Origin: Luteibacter yeojuensis
GTDB lineage: Bacteria; Pseudomonadota; Gammaproteobacteria; Xanthomonadales; Rhodanobacteraceae
DNA: 64,000 bases
Direction: 5' to 3'
NCBI RefSeq assembly: GCF_011742875.1
Contig: NZ_JAAQTL010000001.1
Coordinates: 744,001 to 808,000, forward strand
Part shown: one piece after another, positions 25,587-37,900 of the stretch
Position numbering within the stretch: position 1 is the first letter of the stretch
Layout: each line of letters starts with the position of its first letter
Program-made: the position numbers and the translations under genes
Notes under the pieces: model-generated
What the model was told of the DNA's origin: nothing
The model's input: the letters and a program-made list of their open reading frames with translations, nothing else
The model's database searches: none

Positions 25587-28500
25587 TCAGCCACGGCCCA
25601 GCAGGCGACTCAGCAGGCCGCGTTTACCCGCGGCCGGTGCCGGTGCCGGCGGAGCAATGGCCAGTTCGGCGGCGAGCGTGCCCAACGTGCCGTTCGCGAT
25701 ATCCAGCAGGTTGAGCTGCACGCCGGTCAGCTTCTGCACGCGGACCGCCATGTCCACGGCGAGCAGCGAATGCCCGCCCACGTCGAAGAAGTTGTCGCTG
25801 GTGCGCACGCGCGACATGCCCAGCAGTTCCATCCACACCGACGCGAGCAGACGCTCGCTTTCGCTGCGTGGCTCGGTGCTTTCGGCCGAGGGCCCCTGCC
25901 GCTGTTCGGCAGGGAGCGGCAGGGCGGCCAGGTCCGGCTCGCCCGTGGGCAGCAGGGGCAAGGCGTCGAGGACGACGAGGTGCGCAGGCATCGACCAGGC
26001 CGGCAGGGCGCCGCACAGCGCCGCGCGCAGGCCGTCGGGATCGGCGATCGCGCCGGGTGCGGCCACGGCGTAGGCGTCGATCTGCGTAAGGCCGGCCTGG
26101 TTCGTGCGCGGCACGGCGAGCGCACGCACGATCCCTGGCTGATCGAGCAGCAGCGATTCGATCGCGGCCGGCTCCACGTCGAGCCCGTGCCGGCGCACGC
26201 GACGATCGGAGCGGTCGAGCGCCTGCAACTGGCCTTCGGCGAGCCAGCGTCCGCGATAGCCCGTGCGCTGCACGCGTTCGTCGCCCGGCTGGCGTTCGAT
26301 CCCCGCCCGCTGGCCGAAAGGCAGCGCGAGCGTGGCGCCCGCGACGGCCACATGGCCGGTCGCACCGATCGGGCAAGGTTCGCCGTCCTCGTCGAGGATC
26401 CACACCTGGGCATGGGTCACCGGCTTGCCTTCGTGCAAGGCGTCGGCCACGTGTTCGACACGGCCGCAGGTCGCTACCGGTGCCGTCGTCGCGTCGCCGA
26501 ACAGCGTCCACAGCGACGCCGTGCCGGCAGCGATCCGTGCGGCGAGTTCGGGACCGGGCGTGCCGCCGGTGACGACGGCGCGCAGGTGGCGATCGCCCTG
26601 CCAGCCGCTTTCCAGCATCGCATGCCAGGTTTCCGGCGTGGCGATGTAAGTATCGATGTCGGATCCGACATCGATGTGGGAGCCGGCTATGCCGGCGACA
26701 GGTGCTTGCGGCAGCACCCGCGTCGCGCCATGGGCCAAAGCCAGCAGGGCCTCGATGACCGACATGGGATCGGAGGGCAGGGCATCGCCCGAGATCCGCT
26801 CGCCCGCGCGAACCTCCAGCACATCGGCAAGTCCTTCCACGATACCCGCCAACGCGCGGTGCGAAAGCGATGCGCCGCGCGCCTTCCCGTCGCTTCCCGG
26901 CACATGGAAGGCGATCGCGGCGGCATCCGGTTCGGCCGCATCGAACGCGGCGGCGTCGATATCGGCGGCATCCAGTTCCGCATGGTCCGCGTCCAGCCAC
27001 AACGCGCAGGCGCGCGGCCAGTCGAGCGTCGTTTCCAGTGCCGCGTCGCCGATCAGCACGGTCATCCGCGCATCGGCGAGGATGTCGCGCAGGCGCGCGG
27101 TGGGGTCGGCGCGGTCGAGCAGCAGGGCCGTACCGCCGCACATCGCGATGGCGAGCAGGCCCGCGATGCGGTCCGGGTCCGGATCGACGCAGAGGCCGAC
27201 GGTGCTGCCGCGGACGGCACCGCGGTCGCGCAGCAGCACGGCCATGCGCGTCGCGCGGCGCAGGAGCGCCGCGTAGGTGATGTTGCGCGGGCCGTGGACA
27301 ACGGCCACCGCGTCCGGCGACATGGCCGCGGTGGCGGCCACCATCCCGTGCAGGTCCGCCGGCAGGCGGAAGCTGGCCGTCGTATCGTTCCAGCCGTGCA
27401 TGCGTTCCAGCTCGGCCGCCGTCGCGGCGGTGAGGGCGCCCACGGCGATAGCGGGATCGGTCGCGACGCGGCGCATCATGTCGAGGTAACGCTCGCGCAT
27501 GAGCCGCGCCGTATCCGCCTGGAGAAGGTCGGCGTTGTAGGTGACGCCGCCGACCATGCCCTTGTGGCCTTCGAGGAACCACAGGCCCAGATCTTCGGTG
27601 GCGCCGCTCTGGAACAGCAGGATCTGCTCGTGTGCCAGGCCACCCCAGTCCACCACACGCTGGCGCGCATCCTGGAACGAGAACAGTGCCTGGTAGAGCG
27701 TGGCGCCCGAGCCGTGCCCCACGCGCAGTTCGCGCTGGAGGTATTCCAGCGGCACGTCGGGATGACCGAACGCCTCGATGGCCGTGCGCTTCACGTGGCG
27801 GACGAACTCGAGGAAGGAGAGGGCCGGGTCCACGCTCACGTGCAGCGGCAGCAGGTTGTTGAAGTAACCCATGACCGATTCGACCTCGGTCTGGTTGCGG
27901 CCGCGCACCGGCGTGCCCACGACCAGGTCGCGCTGGCCGGCCGAGCTGGAGAGCATGGCGAAGTACAGCGCAAGGAGGGTCATGTTGAGCGTGGCGTCCG
28001 CCTGGCGAGCCACTTCGTGCATCGCGTCGGTGTCCTCGCGCGACACGCGGATCCACTCGGTGCGGCCGAGACCGGACATGCCGGGGCGGCGCGGATGGTC
28101 GGTCGGCAGCGCGCTCACGTCGCCCATCTGGGAGAGGCGCTCGCTCCAGAACGCCAGCTGGCTGCGGAAAGCGGTGGATTCCAGCCAGTGCGCATGCCAT
28201 TCGGCGAAGTCGCCATAGGTCACCGGCAGCGGTGCCAGCGGCGAAGGCAGCCCGGCGGCGAAGGCGCGGTAGAGCGCGGAGAGCTCGTTATAGAGGATGT
28301 CGAACGACCAGCCGTCCCAGATGATGTGGTGCGGCATGAAGAACAGCGCGTGCTCGTCATCGGCCAGACGGAACATGCGTGCGCTGAACAGTGGCGCCGT
28401 GCCCAGGTCGAACGGCGTATCGGTCAGTTCCTGCAGGCGCTGCATGAGGCGCGCCTCGCGCTCGTCGTGCGGCAGGTGGCTGAGGTCCTCGGCGGGGAAC

Positions 28501-31500
28501 AGCGGGTAGTCGAGTCGCGGCTCCACGACCTGCGCGATGTCCTGGCCCAGGTCGCGGAACGACGTGCGCATGATCGGCTGGCGCTGGATCAGCGCCTGGA
28601 AGGCCATGTCGAAGGCGTGCTCGTCGAGCTTGCCGCGGAGGCGGTGGGCCGACGGTGCGTTGTAGGTGACGCGGCCGGGATGCATGCGCTCCAGTGCCCA
28701 CAGGCGGCGCTGCATGAGCGACAGCGGTGCATGGTCCTGCTGCGCTTCGGCGCGGTGCACGATGGGATCGGTGGCGGGCGCGGCGCCGCTGGCCACCTGC
28801 GCGCCGATGGCCGCGGCGAGCTGTTCGATCGTCGGGGCATCGAACAGGGTGCGGAAGGACAGCGTCACGCCGAACTCGCGGTTGAGCCGCGCGGTGAGCT
28901 GCGCCGCCAGCAGCGAATGCCCGCCGAGGGCGAAGAAGTCGTCGCGGATGTCGAGGTCGGGCAGGCACAGCACCGCTTCCATCGCGGCCGCCACGCGGCG
29001 TTCGTCCTCGGTGCGCGGGGCGATGCGCTCGCCCGGCGCGGAGATGGAGTGCGCCACGGGCGGCGGCAACGCCTTGCGATCGATCTTCCCGTTCGGAAGC
29101 AGCGGAATGGCATCGAGTACGAGGATGTGCTGCGGCACCATGTAGTCGGGCAGGCGCGCGCGAAGACGCTCGAGCAGCACAGCTTCCAGCTCGTCGTTCC
29201 CGTGCGCCACCTCGGCGGCGACAACGTAAGCCACCAGGCGGACGTCGCCGGGACGATCCTCGCGCGCCATGACCACGGCGCGGGCGACTTCCGGCGCGTC
29301 GGTCAGCACGCACTCGATCTCGCCCGGCTCGATGCGGTAACCGCGCACCTTCACCTGGAAGTCGAGACGGCCGAGGTGTTCCAGCAGCCCGTTGCTGAGC
29401 CAGCGACCGCGGTCGCCGGTGCGATACATGCGCGAGTCCGGCGTTTCCGACCAGGGATCGGGCACGAATTTCTCGGCGGTGAGTTCGGGACGATCGAGGT
29501 AGCCGAGCGTGACGCCGGCGCCGCCGATGTGGATCTCGCCGGGCACGCCCAGCGGGCAGTGGTTGCCGCGCTCGTCGAGGATGTGCACCGTGGTGTTCGC
29601 AATGGGGCGGCCGATGTAGATGCCCTCGCGTGGATCCAACACACGCCAGTAGGTGGAATACACCGTGGTCTCGGTGGGGCCATAGCCGTTCCAGACCTCG
29701 CCGCAACGGTCGAGCAGGGCCTCGGCGAGGTCGACCGGCAGCGGCTCGCCGCCGGACACCGCGCGGAACGCGGGACGGCCATGCCAGCCCGCGTCCACGA
29801 GCAGGCGCCAGCCAGCCGGCGTGGCCTGCATCATCGTGCCGTCGCTGTCCTCGATCAGGCGGCGCAGCTGGCCGCCGTCGCGCACGTCGTCGCGGCCGGC
29901 CACCACGATTTCCGCGCCGCTGGTCAGTGGCAGCATGAGTTCCATGAAGGCGATGTCGAACGAGAGCGTGGTGACCGCGACGAGGCGGTCGTCCGGCGCG
30001 ATACCGGGCACACGCTGCATGCTGGTGAGGAAGTTCGCGGCCGAACGGTGCGGCACACGCACGCCCTTCGGCCGGCCGGTGGAACCGGACGTGAAGATGA
30101 CATACGCGACGGAGTCGGGCGTCGCGGCGCGGCGATTGCGCTCCGGCCGTTCGAACGACGCCCGGGCGACCTCGTCGCCGTTGAGGGGGAGTACGCGCAT
30201 GGGATCGAACGCAAAGGCCAACGGCGCATCGTCGTCGACGACCAGCGCGGCCAGCGCGGCGTCTTCGGCCATGAAGGCCAGGCGGTCGGCCGGGAAGGCG
30301 GGGTCCAGCGGTACATAACCCGCACCGGACTTGAGCACGCCGAGCACGGCGGCGACCATGTCGATGCCGCGCGCGAGCGAGAGGCCCACCAGCGCGCCGT
30401 GCCCGATCCCCCGATCGCGCAGCGCGTTGGCGATGCGGTTCGCACGAGACTCGAGCGCGGCGTAGGTGAGCGAACGATCGGCGTGGCGCACGGCGGCGCG
30501 CTCCGGCGCGCGGTCCACCTGCTGCTCGAAGAATTCGTGGGCGAGACGCAGTTCGGGGAACGGTGTCGGTGCCGGCTGCAACGCGGCCAGCTCGCGGTAC
30601 ACCGCGTCGGAGACGACCGGGAGCGCGACCGCGGCCTCGCTCGGGTTCAGCACCGCCTGGCGCAACAGCGTGGCATAGGCGTCGAGCCAGCCCTGGATGG
30701 TCGCGCCTTCGAACAGGTCGGCGTTGTACTGGCATTCCAGGCGCAGGCCGCCGTCGACCTGCACGGCGTTGACGAAGAGCTCGAAGTTCTCGTACTCGCG
30801 CGGTACCGCTTCCACGTCGAAGCGTAGGCCGGGGAAGGTCACCGTGCTCTCGTCCAGTTGCGCGTCGAGGTTGAACAGCACGGCCACCAGCGGAAGGCGC
30901 GACGGATCGCGCGCCAGCGAGAGGCGGGCGAGCAGGCTGCCCAGCGTGTAGCGTTGATGCTCGAAGGCGTCGAGCAGGTCGCTGCGTACCGTGCCGAGCA
31001 TGTCGGCGAAGCTCGCCGCGTCGTCGACGCGCGCGCGCAACGGCAGCACGTTCACGGCGTGGCCGACGAGGGTGTCGAGTCCTTCGGCCGCCTGGCCCGC
31101 GGTGGGAATGCCGATCACCACATCGTCCTGCCCCGCCAGGCGGCGGAGCAGGACGGCGAAGGCGGTGAGCAGGGTCGCGTAGAAGCTCGCGCCATGGGCG
31201 GCGCCCAGGCGTTTGATCGCGGCGACTTCCACCGGGTCCAGCGTGCGGTCTTCGCGCCGTGAGGCGAACGTCCGACGGCGGGGGCGGGAACGGTCCACTG
31301 GGAGGTCGAGTACGGGGACCGCGCCGGCAAACCGGTCGATCCAGTACTTTTCGTCTTCCTGGGCCGTCTCGCTGCCGGCGTGCGCAGCCTCGTCCAACGC
31401 GAAGTTCGAGAACGCGCCCGCGGCGGCCGGGCCATCGCCCTTGCCGGTGCGCTGCGCGTAAAGGGCGGCGAGATCGCGCACGATTACGCCGAACGACCAG

Positions 31501-31988
31501 CCGTCGCACACGATGTGGTGGGCAGCGATGGTCAGGAGGTGGCGGTCGGCCGCGAGGCGGAACAGTTCCGCACGGACCAGCGGTCCGTTCTCGAGGTCGA
31601 ACGGAGTGGTGACGATGCGCGAGAGCGCGGCCTGGATGCGCGCGTCGCTTTCGAATGGCGCGAGCAGCGAGAGGTCGTGGAAGGCGATCGGCAGCGTCGT
31701 GTGTTCGGCGACGAAGAGCCCCTCGCCGTCGCCGCTGAAGGTGGCGCGCAGCGCTTCGTGGCGATCCACGATGCCTTGCAGGGCCCATTCGAGGGCCGGC
31801 ACGTCGAGCAAGCCCTTGAGGTTCAGCGATACCGCTTCGTTGTACGCCAGCGAGGCTTCCGGCTCCAGCCGGGATGCCAGCCACACCTCGCGTTGCGCCG
31901 CCGTCGTCGGCACGAGGCGCGCGAGCGGCGCACCGGCGAACGGATCGTAGTCGACCGCTGTGGCGGCGGCCAGCTCGTTGGGCGTCAT
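25587..31988 (-). CDS. NRPS, C-A-T-C-A*-T, last A domain degenerate, no thioesterase
   Basis: 2133 residues. Condensation 1 about 25-450 with intact [12 protein letters not shown]; adenylation 1 about 475-960 with [33 protein letters not shown] and [11 protein letters not shown]; carrier 1 Ser in [11 protein letters not shown] near 1022; condensation 2 with [12 protein letters not shown] near 1218; adenylation-like domain about 1545-2020; carrier 2 in [11 protein letters not shown] near 2070, then a Pro/Ala linker and [12 protein letters not shown]. In the second A domain A3 reads [13 protein letters not shown]5 LFGDAT, A7 QRTGYRGRW and the A10 Lys is replaced (TGEPDLAAL), so it should be unable to adenylate. 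Pocket residues of A1 read D-I-M-Q-V-G-G-V-Y; I do not assign a substrate. ATGA overlap with the upstream megasynthase. Confidence 0.93.
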   Translation of the reverse strand: MTPNELAAATAVDYDPFAGAPLARLVPTTAAQREVWLASRLEPEASLAYNEAVSLNLKGLLDVPALEWALQGIVDRHEALRATFSGDGEGLFVAEHTTLPIAFHDLSLLAPFESDARIQAALSRIVTTPFDLENGPLVRAELFRLAADRHLLTIAAHHIVCDGWSFGVIVRDLAALYAQRTGKGDGPAAAGAFSNFALDEAAHAGSETAQEDEKYWIDRFAGAVPVLDLPVDRSRPRRRTFASRREDRTLDPVEVAAIKRLGAAHGASFYATLLTAFAVLLRRLAGQDDVVIGIPTAGQAAEGLDTLVGHAVNVLPLRARVDDAASFADMLGTVRSDLLDAFEHQRYTLGSLLARLSLARDPSRLPLVAVLFNLDAQLDESTVTFPGLRFDVEAVPREYENFELFVNAVQVDGGLRLECQYNADLFEGATIQGWLDAYATLLRQAVLNPSEAAVALPVVSDAVYRELAALQPAPTPFPELRLAHEFFEQQVDRAPERAAVRHADRSLTYAALESRANRIANALRDRGIGHGALVGLSLARGIDMVAAVLGVLKSGAGYVPLDPAFPADRLAFMAEDAALAALVVDDDAPLAFAFDPMRVLPLNGDEVARASFERPERNRRAATPDSVAYVIFTSGSTGRPKGVRVPHRSAANFLTSMQRVPGIAPDDRLVAVTTLSFDIAFMELMLPLTSGAEIVVAGRDDVRDGGQLRRLIEDSDGTMMQATPAGWRLLVDAGWHGRPAFRAVSGGEPLPVDLAEALLDRCGEVWNGYGPTETTVYSTYWRVLDPREGIYIGRPIANTTVHILDERGNHCPLGVPGEIHIGGAGVTLGYLDRPELTAEKFVPDPWSETPDSRMYRTGDRGRWLSNGLLEHLGRLDFQVKVRGYRIEPGEIECVLTDAPEVARAVVMAREDRPGDVRLVAYVVAAEVAHGNDELEAVLLERLRARLPDYMVPQHILVLDAIPLLPNGKIDRKALPPPVAHSISAPGERIAPRTEDERRVAAAMEAVLCLPDLDIRDDFFALGGHSLLAAQLTARLNREFGVTLSFRTLFDAPTIEQLAAAIGAQVASGAAPATDPIVHRAEAQQDHAPLSLMQRRLWALERMHPGRVTYNAPSAHRLRGKLDEHAFDMAFQALIQRQPIMRTSFRDLGQDIAQVVEPRLDYPLFPAEDLSHLPHDEREARLMQRLQELTDTPFDLGTAPLFSARMFRLADDEHALFFMPHHIIWDGWSFDILYNELSALYRAFAAGLPSPLAPLPVTYGDFAEWHAHWLESTAFRSQLAFWSERLSQMGDVSALPTDHPRRPGMSGLGRTEWIRVSREDTDAMHEVARQADATLNMTLLALYFAMLSSSAGQRDLVVGTPVRGRNQTEVESVMGYFNNLLPLHVSVDPALSFLEFVRHVKRTAIEAFGHPDVPLEYLQRELRVGHGSGATLYQALFSFQDARQRVVDWGGLAHEQILLFQSGATEDLGLWFLEGHKGMVGGVTYNADLLQADTARLMRERYLDMMRRVATDPAIAVGALTAATAAELERMHGWNDTTASFRLPADLHGMVAATAAMSPDAVAVVHGPRNITYAALLRRATRMAVLLRDRGAVRGSTVGLCVDPDPDRIAGLLAIAMCGGTALLLDRADPTARLRDILADARMTVLIGDAALETTLDWPRACALWLDADHAELDAADIDAAAFDAAEPDAAAIAFHVPGSDGKARGASLSHRALAGIVEGLADVLEVRAGERISGDALPSDPMSVIEALLALAHGATRVLPQAPVAGIAGSHIDVGSDIDTYIATPETWHAMLESGWQGDRHLRAVVTGGTPGPELAARIAAGTASLWTLFGDATTAPVATCGRVEHVADALHEGKPVTHAQVWILDEDGEPCPIGATGHVAVAGATLALPFGQRAGIERQPGDERVQRTGYRGRWLAEGQLQALDRSDRRVRRHGLDVEPAAIESLLLDQPGIVRALAVPRTNQAGLTQIDAYAVAAPGAIADPDGLRAALCGALPAWSMPAHLVVLDALPLLPTGEPDLAALPLPAEQRQGPSAESTEPRSESERLLASVWMELLGMSRVRTSDNFFDVGGHSLLAVDMAVRVQKLTGVQLNLLDIANGTLGTLAAELAIAPPAPAPAAGKRGLLSRLLGRG
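26652..26714. repeat. 24-bp perfect palindrome plus half repeat inside NRPS
   Basis: 26652-26675 is a perfect palindrome with the half ATCGATGTCGGA. It abuts TGTGGGAGCCGGCTATGCCG (from 26675), which continues GGTGCTTGCGGCA and matches the left arm of the repeat at 18387; no right arm is seen. The element is inside the degenerate second A domain and codes for [20 protein letters not shown]. Confidence 0.75.
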
Positions 31989-34900
31989 GCGGTAACCCTC
32001 AGGTACTTGCCCGGCGCATCCGGGTTGGGAACGAACCACGCGGGACGACCTTCGGGATCCTTGCCGAGGCGCGCGCCCGGTACGGGCGGATGCTCGGCAT
32101 CGAAGGCGGCCGTCTCGCGGCGGCGCGGCAGGAATTCCGCTTCCTGCATTTCGAGAATGGACTCGCGGAACGCAGTGGCGATGGCGGCGAAGTCCGCCTC
32201 GCTGTGCGCCGTGGTGAAGAAGCACGGGAAGTTGTCGAGGATGTGGATGCCGCGGCTGCGCATCATCGCGAACAGCAGATCCTGTAGCGGGTGGTCCTCG
32301 GTGAACACCGTCTTCCACACGGAGGAGAAGTGCACGATCCGCACCGGCGCCCCCACGCTCGCGCAGAACGCGTTCAGTTCGTCGGCCATGGCCGTGACCT
32401 TGGCGTTGAGCGACGCCTGCAGGTCCGGACCCCGGTCCTTCAGGTGGTTGAGCACGGCATGCGCCGCGGCCAGGGCCAGCGGATGGCGCACGAAGGTTCC
32501 GGCGAAGTAGGTGACTCCCACGGTCGGCGTGGAGTCGTCGCCGAAGCGCCAGTGACCGCCGTCCAGTGCGTCCATGAAGCGCCGCTTGCCGGCGATCACG
32601 CCGATCGGGAAGCCACCGCCCACGACCTTGCCATAGGAAGCCATGTCCGCGTCGATGCCGAGCATCGCCTGGGCGCCGCGCGGGTGCGAACGGAAGCCGG
32701 TGACCACTTCGTCGAAGATGAGGAGCGAACCCGATTCCTCGGTGATCGCGCGCAGTTCCTGCAGGAACTCGACGGGCTGGAAGTCCGGCCGGCGGCTCTG
32801 CACCGGCTCCACCAGCACCGCCGCGATGGACGATGCGCGCTCGCAGATGATGGCGAGCGATTCGGGGGTGCCGTAATCGAGCACCAGGACGTTCTCGGAG
32901 GTATTGCGCAGGATGCCCGGCGCGGCCGGCACCGATTTCAGCTTCTTCGTGCCGCGCACGATCACTTCGTCGAAGATGCCGTGGTACGAGCCGGTGAAGA
33001 TCACCAGGGTGTCGCGGCCGGTGACGGTGCGCGCCACGCGCACGCAGCCCATCACGGCTTCCGAGCCGGTATTGCACAGTGCCGCGCGGTCGAAGCCGGT
33101 GATGTCGCAGACCTGCTTCGCGACGATGCCGGCCAGCGGATGCTGCGGGCCGATCTCGTAGCCCGCCTCCAGCTGCGCGCGTACGGTGTCGAGCACGAAG
33201 TCCGGCTGCCAGCCGAACAGGTTCATGCCGAAGCCGTTCAGCGCGTCGACGTACATGTTGCCGTCGAGATCCCATACCTTCGAGCCCTTGGAGCGCTCGA
33301 TCACGATCTGGTAGACGATTTCCTTCAGCAGCGGACGGAAGCCGTTCACCACGCGCGGATCGGCGAGGTGCGGCCGGTGTTCTTCCGTATACGCCTTGGA
33401 CGCCTTGCTGCGTTCGATGTAGCGGCGCATGAAGGCATCGAGCCGCGCACGCTGGCGCGTCGTCAGGTCGGTGTTCGTGTGATGGATGCGCGCGATGGCA
33501 CCGAAGGCCTTCTTGACGTCGTAGGTGGTGTGGGCCAGCGCGGCTTCTTCGTCGTTCGTGGGGCCATCCGCGGGCGCACTTCCTGTAGGAGCCGCTATAG
33601 CGGCGAGGGAACCTTGCCCCGATGCCGGGTTTTCGCGAGCACCCCTCGCCGCTATAGCGGCTCCTACAGGAGTGGCCTCGCTTGCCGGAGCCAAAGGCGC
33701 GGGAGCGGCGGCTCCCGCAAGCAACGCCAACTGTTCCCGCATGATCTGCATCTGTTGGGCGATCACGTCCTGGACCAGTCCGCCGCCGGTGGCCAACGCC
33801 ACCGGTGCCGCCGCCATGACCGGCGCGGCCACGGCCGCGGGCACGGGCGCCGCCGACTGAGCCTCAGCCGGCAACAGGCGATCGATATGCGCCGCGAGCC
33901 GTTCGAACGACGAACAGCCGTCCATGAGTTCGCGGAAAGTGATCTTCAACGCGTAGGTCTTCTGCAACTGCAACGCCACCTGGGTGAGCGAGAGCGAGTC
34001 GAGCCCCAGTTCGACGAAGTTGGCCGCCGGATCGACGCCTTCGAGTTCGCTGCCCGACACGTCCTCGAACAGGGCGATGAGTTCGCCGGCGAGGCGCTGG
34101 GGACGGTTGTTGGCGGCGGGTGCGGAAGGCATCGGCATGGGGAGCTCCGGTACGGCGGGCGATACGGCGGCGGGTGGCGCGAGCGGCGCCGCGACGGCGA
34201 TGGAGGAAAGCGAGGCAGGCAGCCGGGCGTCGATCCAGTGCCGCTTGCGCTCGAAGGGATAGGTGGGCAGGCGCACGCGGCGGCGCTGGTCGCGATGATC
34301 GAAGGCCTGGGTGGCGATGGCCGCGCCGGCGGCCCATAGCGTGCCGGCGGCGGCGAGCCAGGCGACGCGCTCGTCGGTGGGGCCGTCGCCCAGCGAGGCG
34401 ACGATGGTCCGGCCGCGGCTCTGCGCGTGCTGCCGCGCGAGCAGGGCGAGGCTGGGCCGCGGACCCACTTCCAGGAAGGCATGCGTGCCGTCTTCCAGAG
34501 CGTGCAGCAGCGCCGGGGAGAAGCGCACGGTATGCCGCAGGTGCTTCGTCCAGTAATCGGGCGAGAGGGCTTCCGCGTCGGTCAGCATCGTGCCGGTAAG
34601 GGTGGAGACGATGGGCGTGCGCGGCGCAGCGAGCGTCACCGTCGCCACCTCGGCGCGGAAATCGCCGAGGACCGGGTCCATCATCGCGGAGTGGAACGCA
34701 TGCGAGGTATGCAGCAGGCGGCACGCGACGCCTTCGGCTTCCAGGGCGACGCGGAACGCCTCGACGGCATCCGTCGGACCGGAAACCACGCTCGCGTTCG
34801 GCGCATTCTCGGCGGCAAGAGAAAGAGCGTCCGGGAGCCGGGCCCGCAGCTCGGCGGCCCCCAGACGAACGGAAAGCATCGAACCCGCGGGCAGTGCCTG

Positions 34901-37900
34901 CATCATGCGGCCACGGCGGGCCACCAGGCGCGCGGCATCGGCCAGCGGCATGACGCCCGCGAGCGCCGCCGCGACGAATTCGCCCACGCTGTGGCCGATC
35001 ATCGCCACCGGTTCCACACCCAGGCTCATCCACAGACGGGCCAGGGCGTATTCGAGCGCGAACGTGGCTGGCTGGGTCAGCGCGGTGGCCTTCAAGGCCT
35101 CCGCGTCGTCGGCGAACATCCGCTCGCGCAGGTCGAAGCCGAGTTCGTCGCGCAGCGCGAGGGCCACGTCGTCCAGCGCGGCGCGGAACACTGGCTCGGT
35201 GGCGTGCAGTTCGCGTCCCATGCCCGCGTACTGCGAGCCCTGGCCCGGAAACAGGAAGACCATGCGCGGCGCCGGATCGGCGCACGCGCGACACATCGCG
35301 GCCGCCGCGATATCGCGCAGTTTGGTCACCGCATCGCTGGTGGACACCGCCACCAGGTGCGTGCGTTGGGCGAACGCCTTGCGACCGCACGCCAGCGTCC
35401 ACGCGGTATCGGCTAGATTGCCGTCGGGATGCGCGGCGAGGTGGTCGGCGAGTCGCGCCGCGGCGTTGCCGAGCGCGGCAGGCGTGCGCGCGGAGAGCAG
35501 CAGCAATTGCGGGCCGCTCGCCGCGTCGGAAGGCGCGCGCTCCGGCGCCTCCTCGAGGATCACGTGGGCATTGGTGCCGCCGACGCCGAACGAACTGACA
35601 CCCGCGCGCAGCGGGCCGCCCGAGGTCTGCCATGGGCGCAGCGTGTCGTTGACGACGAAGGGCGAGTCGGCGAGGCCGAGACGCGGATTCGCGGTATTGA
35701 AATGCAGCGACGGCGGGAGACGGCGCTCGCAAAGCGCAAAGGCGGTCTTGATGACGCCGGCCGCACCGGCGGCCATCACGAGGTGGCCCACGTTGCTCTT
35801 CAGCGAGCCGAGGGCGCAGAAGCCCTTGTCCGCGGTCGTTTCGCGGAAGGCACGGGTGAGGCCTTCCAGTTCGATCGGGTCGCCGAGCGGCGTGGCGGTG
35901 CCGTGCGCTTCGACATAGGAGATGTCGCGCGGCGACACGCCGGCATCCTCGAGCGCCATGGCGATGACGGCGGCCTGGCCGGCGGCGTTGGGTGCGGTGA
36001 AGCTGGCCTTCACCGCGCCGTCGTTGTTCACCGCGGCGCCACGGATCACGGCATAAACCGGATCGCCGTCGCGCAGCGCGTCGGAGAGACGCTTCAGCAG
36101 CACCACCGCGGCGCCGTCGCTGAAGACCGTCCCCTGCGCCTCCGCGTCGAAGGTGCGCGTATGGCCGTCCGGCGAGAGCATCGAGCCTTCCTGGGCGATG
36201 TAGCCGCTGTTCGGCGGGCAGGCAATGGACGAGCCGCCGGCAAGCGCCATGCCGCAGCGGCCCGCGCGCAGCGCGTCGAACGCCTGCGCGATGGCGACCA
36301 GCGAAGTGGAACATGCCGTGTTGAGGCTGATCGCCGGACCGGTGAGGTTGAGTTTGTGCGCGACGCGGGTGGCGAGGTAATCCTTCTCGTTGCCGAGCAT
36401 CACCTGGAACGCGCCAAGCTTCTCGATGAGGTCGGGCCGTCCGCTGATGTGTTTCTGGTAATACGTGGCGTTGTGCATGCCGCCGAAGACACCGACCGGT
36501 ACCGACTGGCCGTCCGGCACGTAGCCCGCGCGCTCCATGCATTCCCAGCACAGCTCGAGGAACAGGCGCTGCTGCGGGTCGGTGAGTTCCGCCTCGCGCG
36601 GCGACATGCCGAAGAAGCCGGCGTCGAACTGGTCGACGTCGTCGACCACGCCGCGCGCGGCGACGTAGCCGGGATCGTCTCGCTCGGCCTGGCTCACCGC
36701 CGGGTCGAGTTCGTCAGGGGCGAAGTAGCGGATCGATTCGCGGCCCGCGCACAGGTTGTCCCAGAAGGTTTCGGCGTCGGGCGCGCCCGGGAAGCGGCCG
36801 GCCATGGCCACGATGGCCACCGCTTCACCCGCCGCCTGCGCGCCGCCCGCCAGGCGTCCTGCCAGCGCATGACGGGCGGCGCGCCCCTCGATCGTGGCCG
36901 CCACCGCAGCCGGGGTCGGCTCGGCGAAGAACCCGACCAGGGTAGGGGTCGGCGACAGTTCCTCGTGCACGCGGGTCATGGCCCGCGCCGCGAGCAGGGA
37001 GCTGCCGCCGAGGTCGAAGAAATTGTCGTCGCGGCCGACGGTGCCGACACCGAGCACGTCCGCGAAGATCGCGCAGAGCTTCGCCTCGATGTCGCCGCGC
37101 GGCGCGGCGAAGGTGGCCGCCAGTTCCGGGCGTCCGCCGTCGGGGGCGGGCAGCGCGCGGCGGTCGAGCTTGCCGTTGTCGTTTACCGGCAGCGCGTCCA
37201 TGCGTACCCATGCGACGGGGATCATGTAGTCGGGCAGCGTGCGGGCCAGCGCGTCGCGCAGGTCGCGCGCGTTCACCGCGTCGGTCCCGGCGACGTAGTA
37301 GGCGACGAGGCGTTTGTCCCCGGGGGTGTCCTCGCGTGCGATCACGGCGGCGGCGGCGACGCCGGGCAGGGCGCGCAGGGCGATGTCGATCTCGCCCGTC
37401 TCCACGCGGTAGCCACGGATCTTCACCTGGCCGTCGACACGGCCGACGAAGGCGAGGTTGCCGTCGGGAAGCCAGTGCACGAGGTCACCGGTGCGATAGC
37501 GGGTACCGCCGGCGACGAAGCGCTCGGCGGTCAGCTCCGGACGGTTGAGGTAGCCGCGCGCCACGCCCGTCCCGCCGATGAAGAGTTCGCCGGTGACGCC
37601 GGGGAGTACTTCGTTGCCTTCCGTATCGAGCACGTGCAGCGAGGTCTCGCCGATCGGGCGGCCGATGGGAATGGCGCCCAGGTCGTCCGGCAACTCGCGC
37701 GGAATGACATACGTGGTCGCGAACGTGGTGCACTCGGTGGGGCCGTAACCGTTGATGAGGGTGGTCGCCGGCAGCGCGGCGTACGCCTTGCGCACATGCG
37801 GGACCGACAGCGCCTCGCCACCGGTCATGACCACGCGCAGGCCGGCAAGGTGGGCCGCATCGTCGTCGACGATGGCGTTGAACAGCGCGGCGGTGAGCCA

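Noticed and set aside
24441..30827. 2128-residue open frame on the plus strand opposite the NRPS
   Set aside because: It is the antisense of a protein with complete C, A and T motifs; the translation is rich in Arg/His/Gly/Ala with no domain, as expected from the third-position GC of the real gene.
30300..31000. Assigning a substrate to the first A domain of the 25587-31988 NRPS
   Set aside because: The hand-aligned pocket residues D-I-M-Q-V-G-G-V-Y do not match a code I can recall with confidence.
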